Of a DNA stretch of 64,000 nucleotides, positions 17,425 to 26,813 are shown in pieces. Position numbers and translations under genes: made by a program. The stretch's first letter is position 1; every line of letters begins with the position of its first letter. The notes below the pieces were generated by a model. The model ran no database searches. It saw nothing but the letters and a program-made list of their open reading frames with translations, and was not told where the DNA came from. Source of the stretch: Paracidovorax wautersii (lineage in GTDB: Bacteria > Pseudomonadota > Gammaproteobacteria > Burkholderiales > Burkholderiaceae_C). The stretch lies in assembly GCF_900113035.1 (NCBI RefSeq), contig NZ_FONX01000007.1:1-64000 (forward strand), written 5' to 3'.

Positions 17425-18692
17425 GGCTGCAGTGTGGCGAAGGCCTTGGTGAAGAAGTCGGCGCTGCCGAAGTTGCCCGATTTCAGCGTGATGTGCAGGC
17501 CTTCGGGCGCGTCGGCCGCCAGAGCGTGGCACCAAGGCACGCCGGGGTCGATCTGCGCGCCGATGCGCATCTGCGCGATGCCCAGGGCCTGCACGCAGGC
17601 GCCCGAGGTTTCGCCGCCCGCCACGATGAGCTGGCGCACGCCGCGCTGCACCAGGCCGCGCGCGATGGCGGCGATGGTTTCTTCCACCATCGCGCCGGCC
17701 TGGCCCGCACCCAGCTGGCCCTGCACCGCGCGCACGGCCGAGGGCTCTGCCGTCGAATACACCAGCACCGGGCCGGCGGCCAGGTGGGCGTCGGCCCAGG
17801 CCAGGGCCTCGGCCGCCACGTCCACCCCGGCGGCGATGCGCAGCGGGTCGATGGCCAGGGCCGGCCGGCCGGACTGGATGAATTCCATGACCTGCCGGTT
17901 GGTCGCCACCGAGCAGCTGCCCGAGACGACGGCCTGCAGCCCTTGCGGCGCGGGCAGGCGCGCGGCTTCGTCGCCCGGCGCGATGCCGAAGTTGCCCGGC
18001 AGGCCGATGGCCACGCCCGAGCCGGCGGTGACCAGGGGCATGCCCTTCAAGGCCGGGCCCAGGCGCAGCAGGTCGGCGTTGGAGACCGCATCGACCACGG
18101 CCATGCGCACGCCCTCGGCCTTGAGCTGGCCGATGCGTGCGCGGATGGCGGCCTCGCCCTGCGCGACCACGGCGTGGTCGATCAGGCCCACGCGGCTTTC
18201 CGTCTGCGCCTGCAGCACGCGCACCAGGTTGGGGTCCGCCATGGGCGTGAGCGGGTGGTTCTGCATGCCGCTCTCGTTCAGCAGCACGTCGCCCACGAAC
18301 AGGTAGCCCTTGAACACGGTGCGCTGGTTGTCTGGGAAGGCGGGCGTGGCAATGGTGAAGTCGGTGCCCAGCGCCTTCATCAGCGCGTCGGTGACCGGGC
18401 CGATGTTGCCTTCGGACGTGCTGTCGAAGGTGGAGCAGTACTTGAAGTAGATCTGCTGTGTGCCCTGCGCCTGGAGCCACCGCAGCGCGGCCAGCGACTG
18501 GGCGATGGCCTCGTCCTTCGGGATGGTGCGAGATTTGAGTGCCACCACCACGGCATCGGCCTCGGTGTCGAGGGGCGCCGTGGGCACGCCCATGACCTGC
18601 ACCACGCGCATGCCGGCGCGCACCAGGTTGTTGGCGAGGTCGGTGGCGCCGGTGAAGTCGTCGGCGATGCAGCCGAGCAGCGCGCGCGTCAT
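17421..18692 (-). CDS. otnK: 3-oxo-tetronate kinase OtnK (four-carbon acid sugar kinase)
   Basis: This 423-residue kinase of the DUF1537 family has the N-terminal GCIADDFTGATDLANNLV block and YFKYCSTFDSTSEGNIGP, and the C-terminal nucleotide-binding block IVAGGETSGACVQALGI. It phosphorylates 3-oxo-tetronate at O4. It overlaps otnC by 4 nt and ltnD by 4 nt, so the three are tightly coupled. The true start is MTRALLGC at 18692; the longer open frame is read-through upstream of it. Confidence 0.9.
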   Translation of the reverse strand: MTRALLGCIADDFTGATDLANNLVRAGMRVVQVMGVPTAPLDTEADAVVVALKSRTIPKDEAIAQSLAALRWLQAQGTQQIYFKYCSTFDSTSEGNIGPVTDALMKALGTDFTIATPAFPDNQRTVFKGYLFVGDVLLNESGMQNHPLTPMADPNLVRVLQAQTESRVGLIDHAVVAQGEAAIRARIGQLKAEGVRMAVVDAVSNADLLRLGPALKGMPLVTAGSGVAIGLPGNFGIAPGDEAARLPAPQGLQAVVSGSCSVATNRQVMEFIQSGRPALAIDPLRIAAGVDVAAEALAWADAHLAAGPVLVYSTAEPSAVRAVQGQLGAGQAGAMVEETIAAIARGLVQRGVRQLIVAGGETSGACVQALGIAQMRIGAQIDPGVPWCHALAADAPEGLHITLKSGNFGSADFFTKAFATLQP

Positions 18693-19594
18693 GCCTGCGG
18701 CTCCTGGCCGGCGGGCAGCGTGATGCCCGGGAAGATCTTGATCACGGCGCTGTCGTCCTCCTTGGCGAAGCCGGCGGTCGAGGCCTGCATGAACATCTGG
18801 TGCGCGGTGGCGGCCAGCGGCAGCGGGAATTTGCTGGCGCGCGCGGTGTCCAGCACCAGGCCCAGGTCCTTCACGAAGATGTCCACGGCCGACAGCGGTG
18901 TGTAGTCGCCCGCCAGCACGTGGGCCATGCGGTTCTCGAACATCCAGCTGTTGCCTGCGCTGTGGGTGATGACCTCGTACAGCGCCGCCGCGTCCACGCC
19001 TTCGCGCAGGCCCAGGGCCATGGCTTCGGCAGCCACGGCGATATGCACGCCCGCCAGCAGCTGGTTGATGATCTTGACCTTGCTGCCCGCGCCGGCCCGG
19101 TCGCCCAGGCGGTAGACCTTGCCGGCCATGCCGTCCAGCACGGCGCCGGCCGCGGCATAGGCTTCGGGCCGGGCCGAGGTCATCATCGTCATCTGGCCCG
19201 ATGCGGCCTTGGCCGCGCCGCCGGAGATGGGGGCATCCACGTAGTGCAGGTCCAGCGCGTTCAGGCGCTCCTCCAGCGCCACGGACCAGTTCGGGTCCAC
19301 CGTGGAGCACATCACGAAGGTGCTGCCCGGGCGCATGGCGGCTGCGGCACCGCCCTCGCCGAACAGCACGCTCTCGGTCTGCGCGGCGTTGACCACCACC
19401 GACACCACCACGTCGCTCGCCGCAGCCAGGGACGCCGCCGTGGCGTGCGCCGTGCCGCCTTCGGCTATGAAGGCCTCGGCCACGCCGGGGCGCACGTCGC
19501 AGACATGGATGGCGAAGCCGTTGCCGCGCAAGGTCTTGGCGATGCCGGCGCCCATGGCGCCCAGGCCGATGATGCCCACGGTGGGAAGGTTCAT
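18689..19594 (-). CDS. ltnD: L-threonate dehydrogenase LtnD
   Basis: This 301-residue NAD-dependent beta-hydroxyacid dehydrogenase has the Rossmann motif GIIGLGAMGAGIAKTL at the N-terminus, substrate-binding DAPISGGAAKA and catalytic Lys in the KIINQLLAG segment. In operons with otnK, otnC and otnI this family oxidises L-threonate (or D-erythronate) at C2 to 2-oxo-tetronate. Tartronate semialdehyde reductase is a close relative, but no gcl gene is nearby. It is preceded by the GntP permease with a 44-bp gap. Confidence 0.85.
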   Translation of the reverse strand: MNLPTVGIIGLGAMGAGIAKTLRGNGFAIHVCDVRPGVAEAFIAEGGTAHATAASLAAASDVVVSVVVNAAQTESVLFGEGGAAAAMRPGSTFVMCSTVDPNWSVALEERLNALDLHYVDAPISGGAAKAASGQMTMMTSARPEAYAAAGAVLDGMAGKVYRLGDRAGAGSKVKIINQLLAGVHIAVAAEAMALGLREGVDAAALYEVITHSAGNSWMFENRMAHVLAGDYTPLSAVDIFVKDLGLVLDTARASKFPLPLAATAHQMFMQASTAGFAKEDDSAVIKIFPGITLPAGQEPQA

Positions 19595-19638
19595 GGTGTC
19601 AGTCCTCGAAAAGAGAGAAGCGTTGGAAGAAGGGGCGT

Positions 19639-21015
19639 TCAGGCCACCAGGGCCCAGATCAGCGCGGTGAGCGCGAAGCCTGCCAGGCCCAGCACGGTGG
19701 TCAGCACCGTCCAGGTGCGCAGGCCGTCGCCCACGCTCAGGCCCAGGTAGCGCGTCACGATCCAGAAGCCGGAGTCGTTGACGTGCGACAGGCCCAGGCT
19801 GCCGAAGCCGATGGCCACGGTGAGCAAGGCCACCTGCAGCGGCGAATACCCGCCACCGGCCATGGCGTCGGCCAGCAGGCCGCAGGTGGTGATGATGGCC
19901 ACCGTGGCCGAGCCCTGCGCCGCGCGCAGCGCCAGCGAGATCACGAAGGCCAGCAGGATCAGGGGCAGGCTGGTGGCGGTGAGGCTTTGCGACAGCGCGG
20001 CGCCGATGCCGCTGGCCGTGAGCACCTTGGCGAACACGCCGCCTGCGCCCGTCACCAGGATCACGGTGGCGGCGGGCGGCAGCGCCGATTCCATGATGGC
20101 GTTGGTGCGCTCGCGGTTCCAGCCCTGGCTGCGGCCCAGCAGGAACATCGCCAGCCCCACGGCCACCATCAGCGCGAAGATGGGTGAGCCGATGAAGCCC
20201 AGCACCGCGCGCAGACCGTCGCCCTTGGGCAGCAGCGTGGCGCCCGTGGTGCCCGCCATGATGAGCGCCAGCGGGACCAGGATCAACGCCATGATGGTGC
20301 CCACGCCGGGGGTGCGCCGGCTGGAGCCGGAGACCGCAGCCCCGTCCGCCGCCGTGGTGCCGAAGGCGGCGAACTGCTCGGCCGTGGCGGGCAGCATGGG
20401 ATAGCCCTTGCGGTTGAGCCAACCCGCGACGTACTGCGACAGCGCCGCCAGCGGAATGCAGATGGCCAAGCCGATGAGGGTGATCCAGCCGATGTCTGCC
20501 TTGACGATGGCCGCGCCACCCACGATGCCAGGGTGCGGAGGCACCACCACGTGCGCAGCCAGCATGATGCCCGCCACGGGCAGTCCGAACTTGACCGGGT
20601 TCACGCCCGCTGCCTTGCAAAAGCCATAGACGATGGGCACCAGGATGATGAAGCCCACGTCGAAGAACACCGGAATGGCCAGCACCAGCGCCGCCGCCGT
20701 GAGCGCCATGGGAACGCGCGTGGGCCCCAGCAGCTGGGTGAAGCGGTTGGCCAGGCTGGCTGCGCCGCCGGACACCTCGATCATGCGCCCCAGCATGGAG
20801 CCCAGTGCCACCAGGATGGCCACCGAGCCCAGCGTTCCGCCCATGCCCGCGATCAGCGTGCTGATGATGTCGCCGATGGGCATGCCGGTGGCGAAGGCCA
20901 CCAGGAAGCTGACCAGCATCATGGCCACGAAGGCGTGTACCTGCCAGCGGATGATGAGCAGAAGCAGCAGCGCGATGCTGCCGGCGCCGATGCCGAGAAG
21001 TGCGATGGTGGACAC
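19639..21015 (-). CDS. GntP-family sugar-acid permease
   Basis: This 458-residue inner-membrane permease of the gluconate:H+ symporter (GntP) family has 12-14 helices. Family marks include the PVFFDVGFIILVPIVYG and HPGIVGGAAIVKADIGWI segments and the C-terminal HVNDSGFWIV. As first gene of the otn/ltn operon it is the likely importer of threonate or erythronate. Its promoter region carries a GntR-type site and the GGGTTTACCC motif. Confidence 0.9.
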   Translation of the reverse strand: MSTIALLGIGAGSIALLLLLIIRWQVHAFVAMMLVSFLVAFATGMPIGDIISTLIAGMGGTLGSVAILVALGSMLGRMIEVSGGAASLANRFTQLLGPTRVPMALTAAALVLAIPVFFDVGFIILVPIVYGFCKAAGVNPVKFGLPVAGIMLAAHVVVPPHPGIVGGAAIVKADIGWITLIGLAICIPLAALSQYVAGWLNRKGYPMLPATAEQFAAFGTTAADGAAVSGSSRRTPGVGTIMALILVPLALIMAGTTGATLLPKGDGLRAVLGFIGSPIFALMVAVGLAMFLLGRSQGWNRERTNAIMESALPPAATVILVTGAGGVFAKVLTASGIGAALSQSLTATSLPLILLAFVISLALRAAQGSATVAIITTCGLLADAMAGGGYSPLQVALLTVAIGFGSLGLSHVNDSGFWIVTRYLGLSVGDGLRTWTVLTTVLGLAGFALTALIWALVA

Positions 21016-21087
21016 GACGGGGATATCTCCAGAAGGCGGCCGTGCAGCATGCGCGCATGTACCACGGCCTTGATTGTTGGTATTGTC

Positions 21088-21134
21088 AGGTCATCATACA
21101 AATTTAAGTTGATGTGTTGCCTCGGGTAAACCCG
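21088..21134 (-). promoter_or_regulatory. Promoter/operator of the threonate operon
   Basis: Read on the minus strand, CGGGTTTACCCG (21123-21134) is followed 24 nt later by TATGAT, a good -10. The TATGAT lies inside AATTTGTATGATGACCT, whose complement AGGTCATCATACAAATT at 21088-21104 occurs identically before the TTT receptor gene. No consensus -35 is seen, which suggests an activator at the GGGT site and a FadR-type repressor over the -10. Confidence 0.55.
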
Positions 21135-21259
21135 TGGCAGGAGAGACGGGCGGGCGGAGGTTGCCGGGCGGCCGCTGGCGGTCTGCCATCCCGGGAAAAG
21201 GGTGGCCGTTTGGACGCCGGAACGATCCGGGCCCCTGTTGCGCCGGCTTGTCGGCGTGT

Positions 21260-22039
21260 CTACTTCAAGCCGGGCGGAACGGCTGCCACCAGCGGCTCGG
21301 CCAGCCTGTCGCCGGACTGGGTCCAGAAGCTGGGGTCGGCCTGCGCGATGCGGTCCAGGGCGTTGTGCATGTGCGCGGTGGCGGCGTTGCGGGCGGCTGC
21401 GGGATCACCGGCCTCGATGGCCTGCACGATGCGTTCGTGCTCCCGGGTGACGGCTTGGGATAGGTCGCTGCGGCGTGCCTCGTTGGCCCGGGTCACGCGC
21501 GTGGCGCCCTGGAGGAACTGGGCCAGGTAGTCCAGCGTGTTGATGAGAAACGGGTTGCCTGCCGCGCGGGCGATGGCACGGTGGAACAGCACGTCTTCCT
21601 CCACGCCATCACGGCCCGCGGCCACCGCATCGTGGATGGCTTGCATGGCCTGCCGGATGGCGGTCAGGTCATCGGCGCTGCGGCGCTGTGCGGCCAGTTC
21701 CGCCACCTCGGATTCGAGCGCGCGGCGCACTTCGACGATCTGCATCACCGCTTCGCGCGAGGCTGCATGCGGCAGCGCGAACTGCAGCGGCTCGATGCCC
21801 GGTGCCTGCACGTACACGCCGCTGCCCTGGCGCGAATCGACCAGGCCGCGCGACTTCAGGCGCGAGATGGCTTCGCGCACGACCGTGCGGCTGACCTGGA
21901 ACTGCTGGGCCAGCGCGGCCTCGGTCGGGAGCTTCTCTGCGGCCTGGATGCGTCCCTCCCGGATCTCCGCCTCCAGCGCGCTGGCGACCTGGTCGGCCAG
22001 CTTGATGGTGGGTTTGATCGCGGAAAAGGACGAGGACAT
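21260..22039 (-). CDS. FadR-type GntR transcriptional regulator
   Basis: This 259-residue regulator has a winged helix (about residues 10-80, with LPTEAALAQQFQVSRTVVREAISRLKSRGLV and the wing RQGSGVYV) and an FCD ligand-binding domain whose acidic and histidine residues (EDVLFHRAIA, AATAHMHNAL) match metal-binding members. It lies on the minus strand upstream of the threonate operon, so it is its natural local regulator; a four-carbon acid or phosphate ester would be the expected effector. ATG 22039 gives the standard length; the frame open to 22312 was not used. Confidence 0.85.
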   Translation of the reverse strand: MSSSFSAIKPTIKLADQVASALEAEIREGRIQAAEKLPTEAALAQQFQVSRTVVREAISRLKSRGLVDSRQGSGVYVQAPGIEPLQFALPHAASREAVMQIVEVRRALESEVAELAAQRRSADDLTAIRQAMQAIHDAVAAGRDGVEEDVLFHRAIARAAGNPFLINTLDYLAQFLQGATRVTRANEARRSDLSQAVTREHERIVQAIEAGDPAAARNAATAHMHNALDRIAQADPSFWTQSGDRLAEPLVAAVPPGLK

Positions 22040-22339
22040 GGAGGGAGAGACGGCGCGGGGTGTGGGAGGGAAGGCGTGCGAGTGCAGAACCCGCCGGACG
22101 ACTGTACTCCAAGCCCCAGGGATGCTCTTGAAGAGTCGCAGCGCCGCGTGCCTCTGCGGGCTCGGGCTATATACAGCATTGCACACCAGCGCCATGGCTG
22201 CGATGGACGCACTGCAGCCGCTCCCGCTCCGAAGCGCAGACCTTTGCGCTTGATTCGTGCAGGGCTCCCCTGGCTCGGCGCTTGAAGGTACGGGTGACCT
22301 GCGCCTCCTCAACAGCGCCAGGCCCCATTGCGGCTGACG
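22040..22339. other. 300-bp intergenic stretch, no gene seen
   Basis: This lies between the FadR-type regulator and the TTT receptor stop on the same strand. It presumably holds the regulator's promoter. A weak self-complementary AAGCGCA/TGCGCTT pair lies near 22235-22252. Nothing else can be supported. Confidence 0.4.
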
Positions 22340-23332
22340 TCAGTCGAGCTGAATCTTTGCGAACGCCGCCACCTGCTTCCACTGCGCGGCGTCGCTGGCC
22401 ATTGCGGCGGCGGCAGCAGGCGCGTCCATGAAGGCGGGCTCTGCGCCCTGGCGCTGGATGGCAGCGACGGTGTCTGGCTCCTGCACGACCTTCTGCAGGG
22501 CCTGGGAGAGTCGGGCCACCACCGGCGCTGGCAGGCCTGCGGGTGCAGCCATGCCGAACCAGGCGCTGACGTTGAAGCCTTCCAGTCCGGATTCCGCCAG
22601 CGTCGGCACCTGTGGCAGCGCCGCGCTGCGCTGCGGCGTGGTCACGGCCAGCGCCCGCAGCTTGCCGGCCTTGATCTGGCCGATGGAAGAAGGCAGGTTG
22701 TCGAACATCAGGTCCACCTCGCCCGACAGCAGCGCGGTAACGGCTGCCGCCGAGCCACGATAGGGAACGTGGGTGATGAACGCACCGGTCTGGCGCTTGA
22801 ACAGTTCGGCGCTCAGGTGCAGCGAGGTACCGTTGCCGTTGGAGGCGTAATTCATGCGCCCGGGTGCGGCCTTGGCCCGGGCCACCAGGTCCGACACCGT
22901 GGTGACGCCCGACGCCGGATTGACCAGCAGTACGTTGGGTACGCGGCCCAGCAGGGCCACCGGGGCGAGCTGCGACGGCTGGTACGGCAGGTTCTTGTAG
23001 ATCGCGGGGCTGATGGTGAGTGCCGGCGAGGCCATCAGCAGGGTGTAGCCATCGGCAGGCGCGCGAGCCGCCTCGGCGGCTCCCAGGTTGCCGCCGGCGC
23101 CGGGCTTGTTGTCCACCACCACCGGCTGGCCCAGATCCTGCCCCAGCTTGGCGCCCACCAGCCGGGCCATGTTGTCGATCAGGCCACCGGGTGGGAAGGG
23201 CACCACCAGCCGGATGGGGCGGGCGGGCCAGCCCGCCTGGGCTTGCGCCTGCGCCAGCGGTGCGAACAAGGCGCAGGAAGCGAGGGCTACCGTGGCGCGG
23301 AGCAAGGTGCGTTTAGTCTGGACGGGGGGCAT
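22340..23332 (-). CDS. Tripartite tricarboxylate transporter receptor (Bug family)
   Basis: This 330-residue periplasmic binding protein has a signal peptide ending near AQAQA (about residue 32). Bug-family blocks follow: WPARPIRLVVPFPPGGLIDNMAR, VVVDNKPGAGGNLGA, and the FITHVPYRGSAAAVTALLSGEVDL segment. Such receptors bind carboxylates and normally serve TctA/TctB membrane subunits, none of which is present here. The gene stands alone with a promoter region resembling that of the threonate permease, suggesting a related acid ligand or a sensing role. Confidence 0.85.
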   Translation of the reverse strand: MPPVQTKRTLLRATVALASCALFAPLAQAQAQAGWPARPIRLVVPFPPGGLIDNMARLVGAKLGQDLGQPVVVDNKPGAGGNLGAAEAARAPADGYTLLMASPALTISPAIYKNLPYQPSQLAPVALLGRVPNVLLVNPASGVTTVSDLVARAKAAPGRMNYASNGNGTSLHLSAELFKRQTGAFITHVPYRGSAAAVTALLSGEVDLMFDNLPSSIGQIKAGKLRALAVTTPQRSAALPQVPTLAESGLEGFNVSAWFGMAAPAGLPAPVVARLSQALQKVVQEPDTVAAIQRQGAEPAFMDAPAAAAAMASDAAQWKQVAAFAKIQLD

Positions 23333-23382
23333 TCAGGTCTCCTGGTGCGGCGGTCTCGCGCCACTTATTGGTCATGTAGTAA

Positions 23383-23428
23383 GGTCATCATACAAATTGG
23401 TGTGTGGGTCAACGCGTGGGGTTTACCC
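23383..23428 (-). promoter_or_regulatory. Promoter/operator of the TTT receptor gene
   Basis: On the minus strand GGGTAAACCC (23419-23428) is followed 25 nt later by TATGAT, within the complement of AGGTCATCATACAAATT (23383-23399). This copies the sequence and spacing seen before the GntP permease gene, implying shared control by one FadR-type regulator and one activator. Confidence 0.55.
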
Positions 23429-23647
23429 GGGCCACGGTGGGTGGGCCTGCACCAATGACCCTGTGGACTCTTCGCCCTCCTGGCGACGCGCGCGGGCTTG
23501 CCCTGCCGGCGTGGTCGCGGAAGCTCGACTCGCAGCGCCCTAGTCAGACGGCGGTGGCGGTGGCTGCGGTGGCTGCGTTCGCGCCGCACAGCAGGCGGCT
23601 GGGGATGCGCTTCACGAATCGAGCGGCCAATGAGCGCTGCGGATCAG

Positions 23648-23730
23648 GATGGGCTGCAAGGCGCAAACCCAGTGATCGCCGTAGCTATCACGAGGATTTG
23701 CAACGCCGCAGAACGCCTGAGTCCGCAGAT
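23648..23730. repeat. Degenerate copy of the 56.7-kb repeat element
   Basis: The segment running from GATGGGCTGCAAGGCGC to GCAACGCCGCAGAACGCC parallels 56690-56760 (GATGGGATGCAAGGCGC to GCAACGCCGCAGACCGCC) in order and spacing. No protein can be supported. It fills most of the gap between the TTT receptor promoter and the next regulator. Confidence 0.5.
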
Positions 23731-23762
23731 GCACACGGCGCGGTGATTGGACAAGAGCGTCC

Positions 23763-24455
23763 CTACGGGATGACCCAGCGATCCGCCGCTGCGCGAATGT
23801 GCGAGCGCATGGCGGATTCGGCCAGCAGCGGGTCGCGCAGTGCCAGGCAGCGGTAGACCTGCTCGTGCTCGGCCAGGGCCTCATGCCATGTGGGCTGGCC
23901 TTCCAGCCGCTTGCGCATGTGGGTGGCAAGCGGGCCGCGCCGCTCGTCGAACAGGGCGGCGACGAGGCTCACCAGCACCGAATTGCCGGTCATCTCGGCG
24001 ATGCGCACGTGGAACTCCCGGTCGTGCTCCAGCACGTCACGGCCGGCAGCGATGTCTGCACGCATGGCCTCCACGCTGGCCTGGACGCGTGCCAGACCCT
24101 CCGGTGTGGCGTGCACGCATGCCAGCACGATCACACCGCCTTCCAACACTCCACGGGCCTGCATCAGTTCCTGCGGACTTTCGCCCATCGATACCGGCAT
24201 GCCGGAGCGCCTCAGCGCGCGGCTGCACACATAGACGCCCGAGCCCATGCGGATCTCCACGCTGCCCTCGATCTCCAGTGCGATCAGCGCTTCGCGCAGC
24301 GAGGGGCGCGACACGCCCAGCTGCTGGGCCAGGTCGCGCTCCGGCGGCAGGCGGCTGCCTTCGCGGTAGTCGCCTTGCTGGATCAGGGCGCGCACCTTGT
24401 CGGCGATCTGCTGGTAGAGGCGGCGGGTTTCGAAAGTCTTGGCGGTGTCGGTCAT
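23763..24455 (-). CDS. FadR-type GntR regulator of the sugar-acid operon
   Basis: This is a 230-residue FCD-type GntR protein. The winged helix (about residues 10-80) carries LPPERDLAQQLGVSRPSLREALIALEIEGSV, with the wing MGSGVYV; an all-helical FCD domain follows. The N-terminal pattern is close to ExuR/UxuR, the hexuronate regulators. It is transcribed away from the ABC/lgoD/uxaBA/kdgK operon, and the shared gap holds a strong inverted repeat that is its probable operator. A pathway intermediate such as tagaturonate or altronate is a likely effector. Confidence 0.85.
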   Translation of the reverse strand: MTDTAKTFETRRLYQQIADKVRALIQQGDYREGSRLPPERDLAQQLGVSRPSLREALIALEIEGSVEIRMGSGVYVCSRALRRSGMPVSMGESPQELMQARGVLEGGVIVLACVHATPEGLARVQASVEAMRADIAAGRDVLEHDREFHVRIAEMTGNSVLVSLVAALFDERRGPLATHMRKRLEGQPTWHEALAEHEQVYRCLALRDPLLAESAMRSHIRAAADRWVIP

Positions 24456-24561
24456 CGCGGCAACGGAAGTGGGTTTTGGTCAGGCCAACCGGGTCTGGCC
24501 AGAAAGGCGGCGCGCTCAGTGTAGGGAGTGATTGGGGTCTGCAATGCGAGAAATCAGGCGA

Positions 24562-24625
24562 TTTCCCTAGGTTCGGGGTAAACCCGGTAAGGCCAATTCA
24601 TTTTGATTGATAAATTGGCCTTACC
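24562..24625. promoter_or_regulatory. Divergent control region of the sugar-acid operon
   Basis: TTTCCCTAGG (24562-24571) is followed by GGGTAAACCC (24576-24585), then perfect 13-bp arms GGTAAGGCCAATT (24586-24598) and AATTGGCCTTACC (24613-24625) with a 14-nt spacer. TTGGCCTTACCAA at the right arm fits a FadR-type TTGG-N5-CCAA half-palindrome. TAAATT, 25 nt after the GGGT site, could be the -10. Confidence 0.6.
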
Positions 24626-24672
24626 AATAAACAACGGCCTGGGCGGCGACGCCTGCGCCGAACCGGCCCCCG

Positions 24673-25356
24673 ATGAACTACGCATTCGATTTCTCCGCGC
24701 CGCTGGCCTACTGGCCCGATCTGCTGGCCGGCGCGGGAACCACCCTGTCCCTGTCACTGACCTCCACGGTCTTCGGCTTCCTGCTGGGCGTGGTCTGCGC
24801 CCTGGCCAACACGGGCCGCTCGCGCTGGCTGGCGCGGCTGTCGGGCATGTACATCGAGGCGATCCGCAACACGCCCCTGCTGGTGCAGGTGTTCATCGTC
24901 TATTTCGGCCTGGCGTCGATGGGCCTGCAGGTGGGTGCCTTCACGGCCGCCATCGTGGCGCTGGTGGTGAACGTGGGCGCCTACACCAGCGAGATCGTGC
25001 GCGCCGGGATCGAGTCCATTCCCAAGAGCCAGCTGGAGGCGGCCGAGTGCATGGGCCTCTCGCGCTGGCACACGCTGCGCCATGTGGTGCTGCCGCCCGC
25101 GGTCGAGCGCGTCTATCCCGCGCTCACCAGCCAGTACGTGCTGCTGATGCTGGCCTCGTCGATCTGCTCGCAGATCTCCGCCGAGGAGCTGACCGCGGTG
25201 GCCAACCGCATCCAGTCCGACACCTTCCGTTCGGTGGAGACCTATCTGCTGGTCGCCGCGGCCTACCTGGCGCTGTCGCTGGTGATGCGGTTCGTGCTGT
25301 GGCTGGTGGCCATGGCCGCTTTCCCGCGGCTGCGCCGCATGGGCTCGCCGCTCTGA
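24673..25356 (+). CDS. Polar amino acid-type ABC transporter permease (first)
   Basis: This 227-residue inner-membrane permease of the HisM/GlnP type has five or so helices. The EAA loop is EAAECMGLSRWHTLRHVVLPPA, preceded by IEAIRNTPLLVQVFIVYF, the family hallmark near the second helix. It pairs with the permease at 25375. The family usually moves amino acids, but the gene opens an operon for sugar-acid breakdown, so the cargo is probably an aldonate. Confidence 0.85.
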   Translation: MNYAFDFSAPLAYWPDLLAGAGTTLSLSLTSTVFGFLLGVVCALANTGRSRWLARLSGMYIEAIRNTPLLVQVFIVYFGLASMGLQVGAFTAAIVALVVNVGAYTSEIVRAGIESIPKSQLEAAECMGLSRWHTLRHVVLPPAVERVYPALTSQYVLLMLASSICSQISAEELTAVANRIQSDTFRSVETYLLVAAAYLALSLVMRFVLWLVAMAAFPRLRRMGSPL

Positions 25357-25374
25357 TCGGCAGGAAGACGCACC

Positions 25375-26008
25375 ATGGGCTTTCTCACTGCTTCCCATCT
25401 CGCATTTCTTTTCGACGGCCTGCTGTGGACCGTCGGCCTCTCCCTGCTGGCCTTCGCCGGTGGCGGCCTGCTGGGCTTCGCCGTCGCGCTGGGCCGCTGC
25501 TACGGGCCGGGCTGGTCGCGCCTGGCGGTGTCGCTGTACATCAAGCTGGTGCAGGGCACGCCGCTGCTGGTGCTGCTGCCGCTGGCCTATTTCGGCCTGC
25601 CTTCGCTGGGCCTGAACGTGCCGCCGCTCACGGCAGCCGCGCTGGCGCTGTCGATCTACGTGTCGGCCTACCTGGGCGAGATCTGGCGCGGCTGCATCGA
25701 ATCGGTGCCGCGCACGCAGGCCGAGGCCGCCGAGTGCCTGGCGCTGCCCTGGCACCTGCGGGTGTGGCACGTGATCCTGCCGCAGGCCGTGAAGATCGCC
25801 ACGCCGCCCACCGTGGGCTTCATGGTGCAGATCGTGAAGAACACCTCGCTGGCCTCGTCCATCGGCTTCGTCGAGCTGGCGCGCGCCGGCCAGATCATCA
25901 ACAACTCCACCTTCGAGCCCTTCGGCATCTTCATGCTCGTCGCGGCGCTGTATTTCGCCCTGTGTTATCCGCTGTCGGTGCTGAGCCGCCGCCTTGAGAG
26001 GAGCTTCC

Positions 26009-26025
<17 letters not shown>
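25375..26025 (+). CDS. Polar amino acid-type ABC transporter permease (second)
   Basis: This 216-residue permease has the same architecture as its partner: IKLVQGTPLLVLLPLAYFGLP near the N-terminal third and the EAA loop EAAECLALPWHLRVWHVILPQA. It begins 18 bp after the first permease and overlaps the ATPase gene by 17 bp, so the membrane pair and ATPase are translated together. Confidence 0.85.
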
Positions 26026-26737
<712 letters not shown>

Positions 26738-26813
26738 GCCGGCCGCCGCTGCGCCTTCGCCTTTCCCTCTTTTTTTCCTGGCCCCCCGCATTCCCATACC
26801 AAGGAGACATCCC

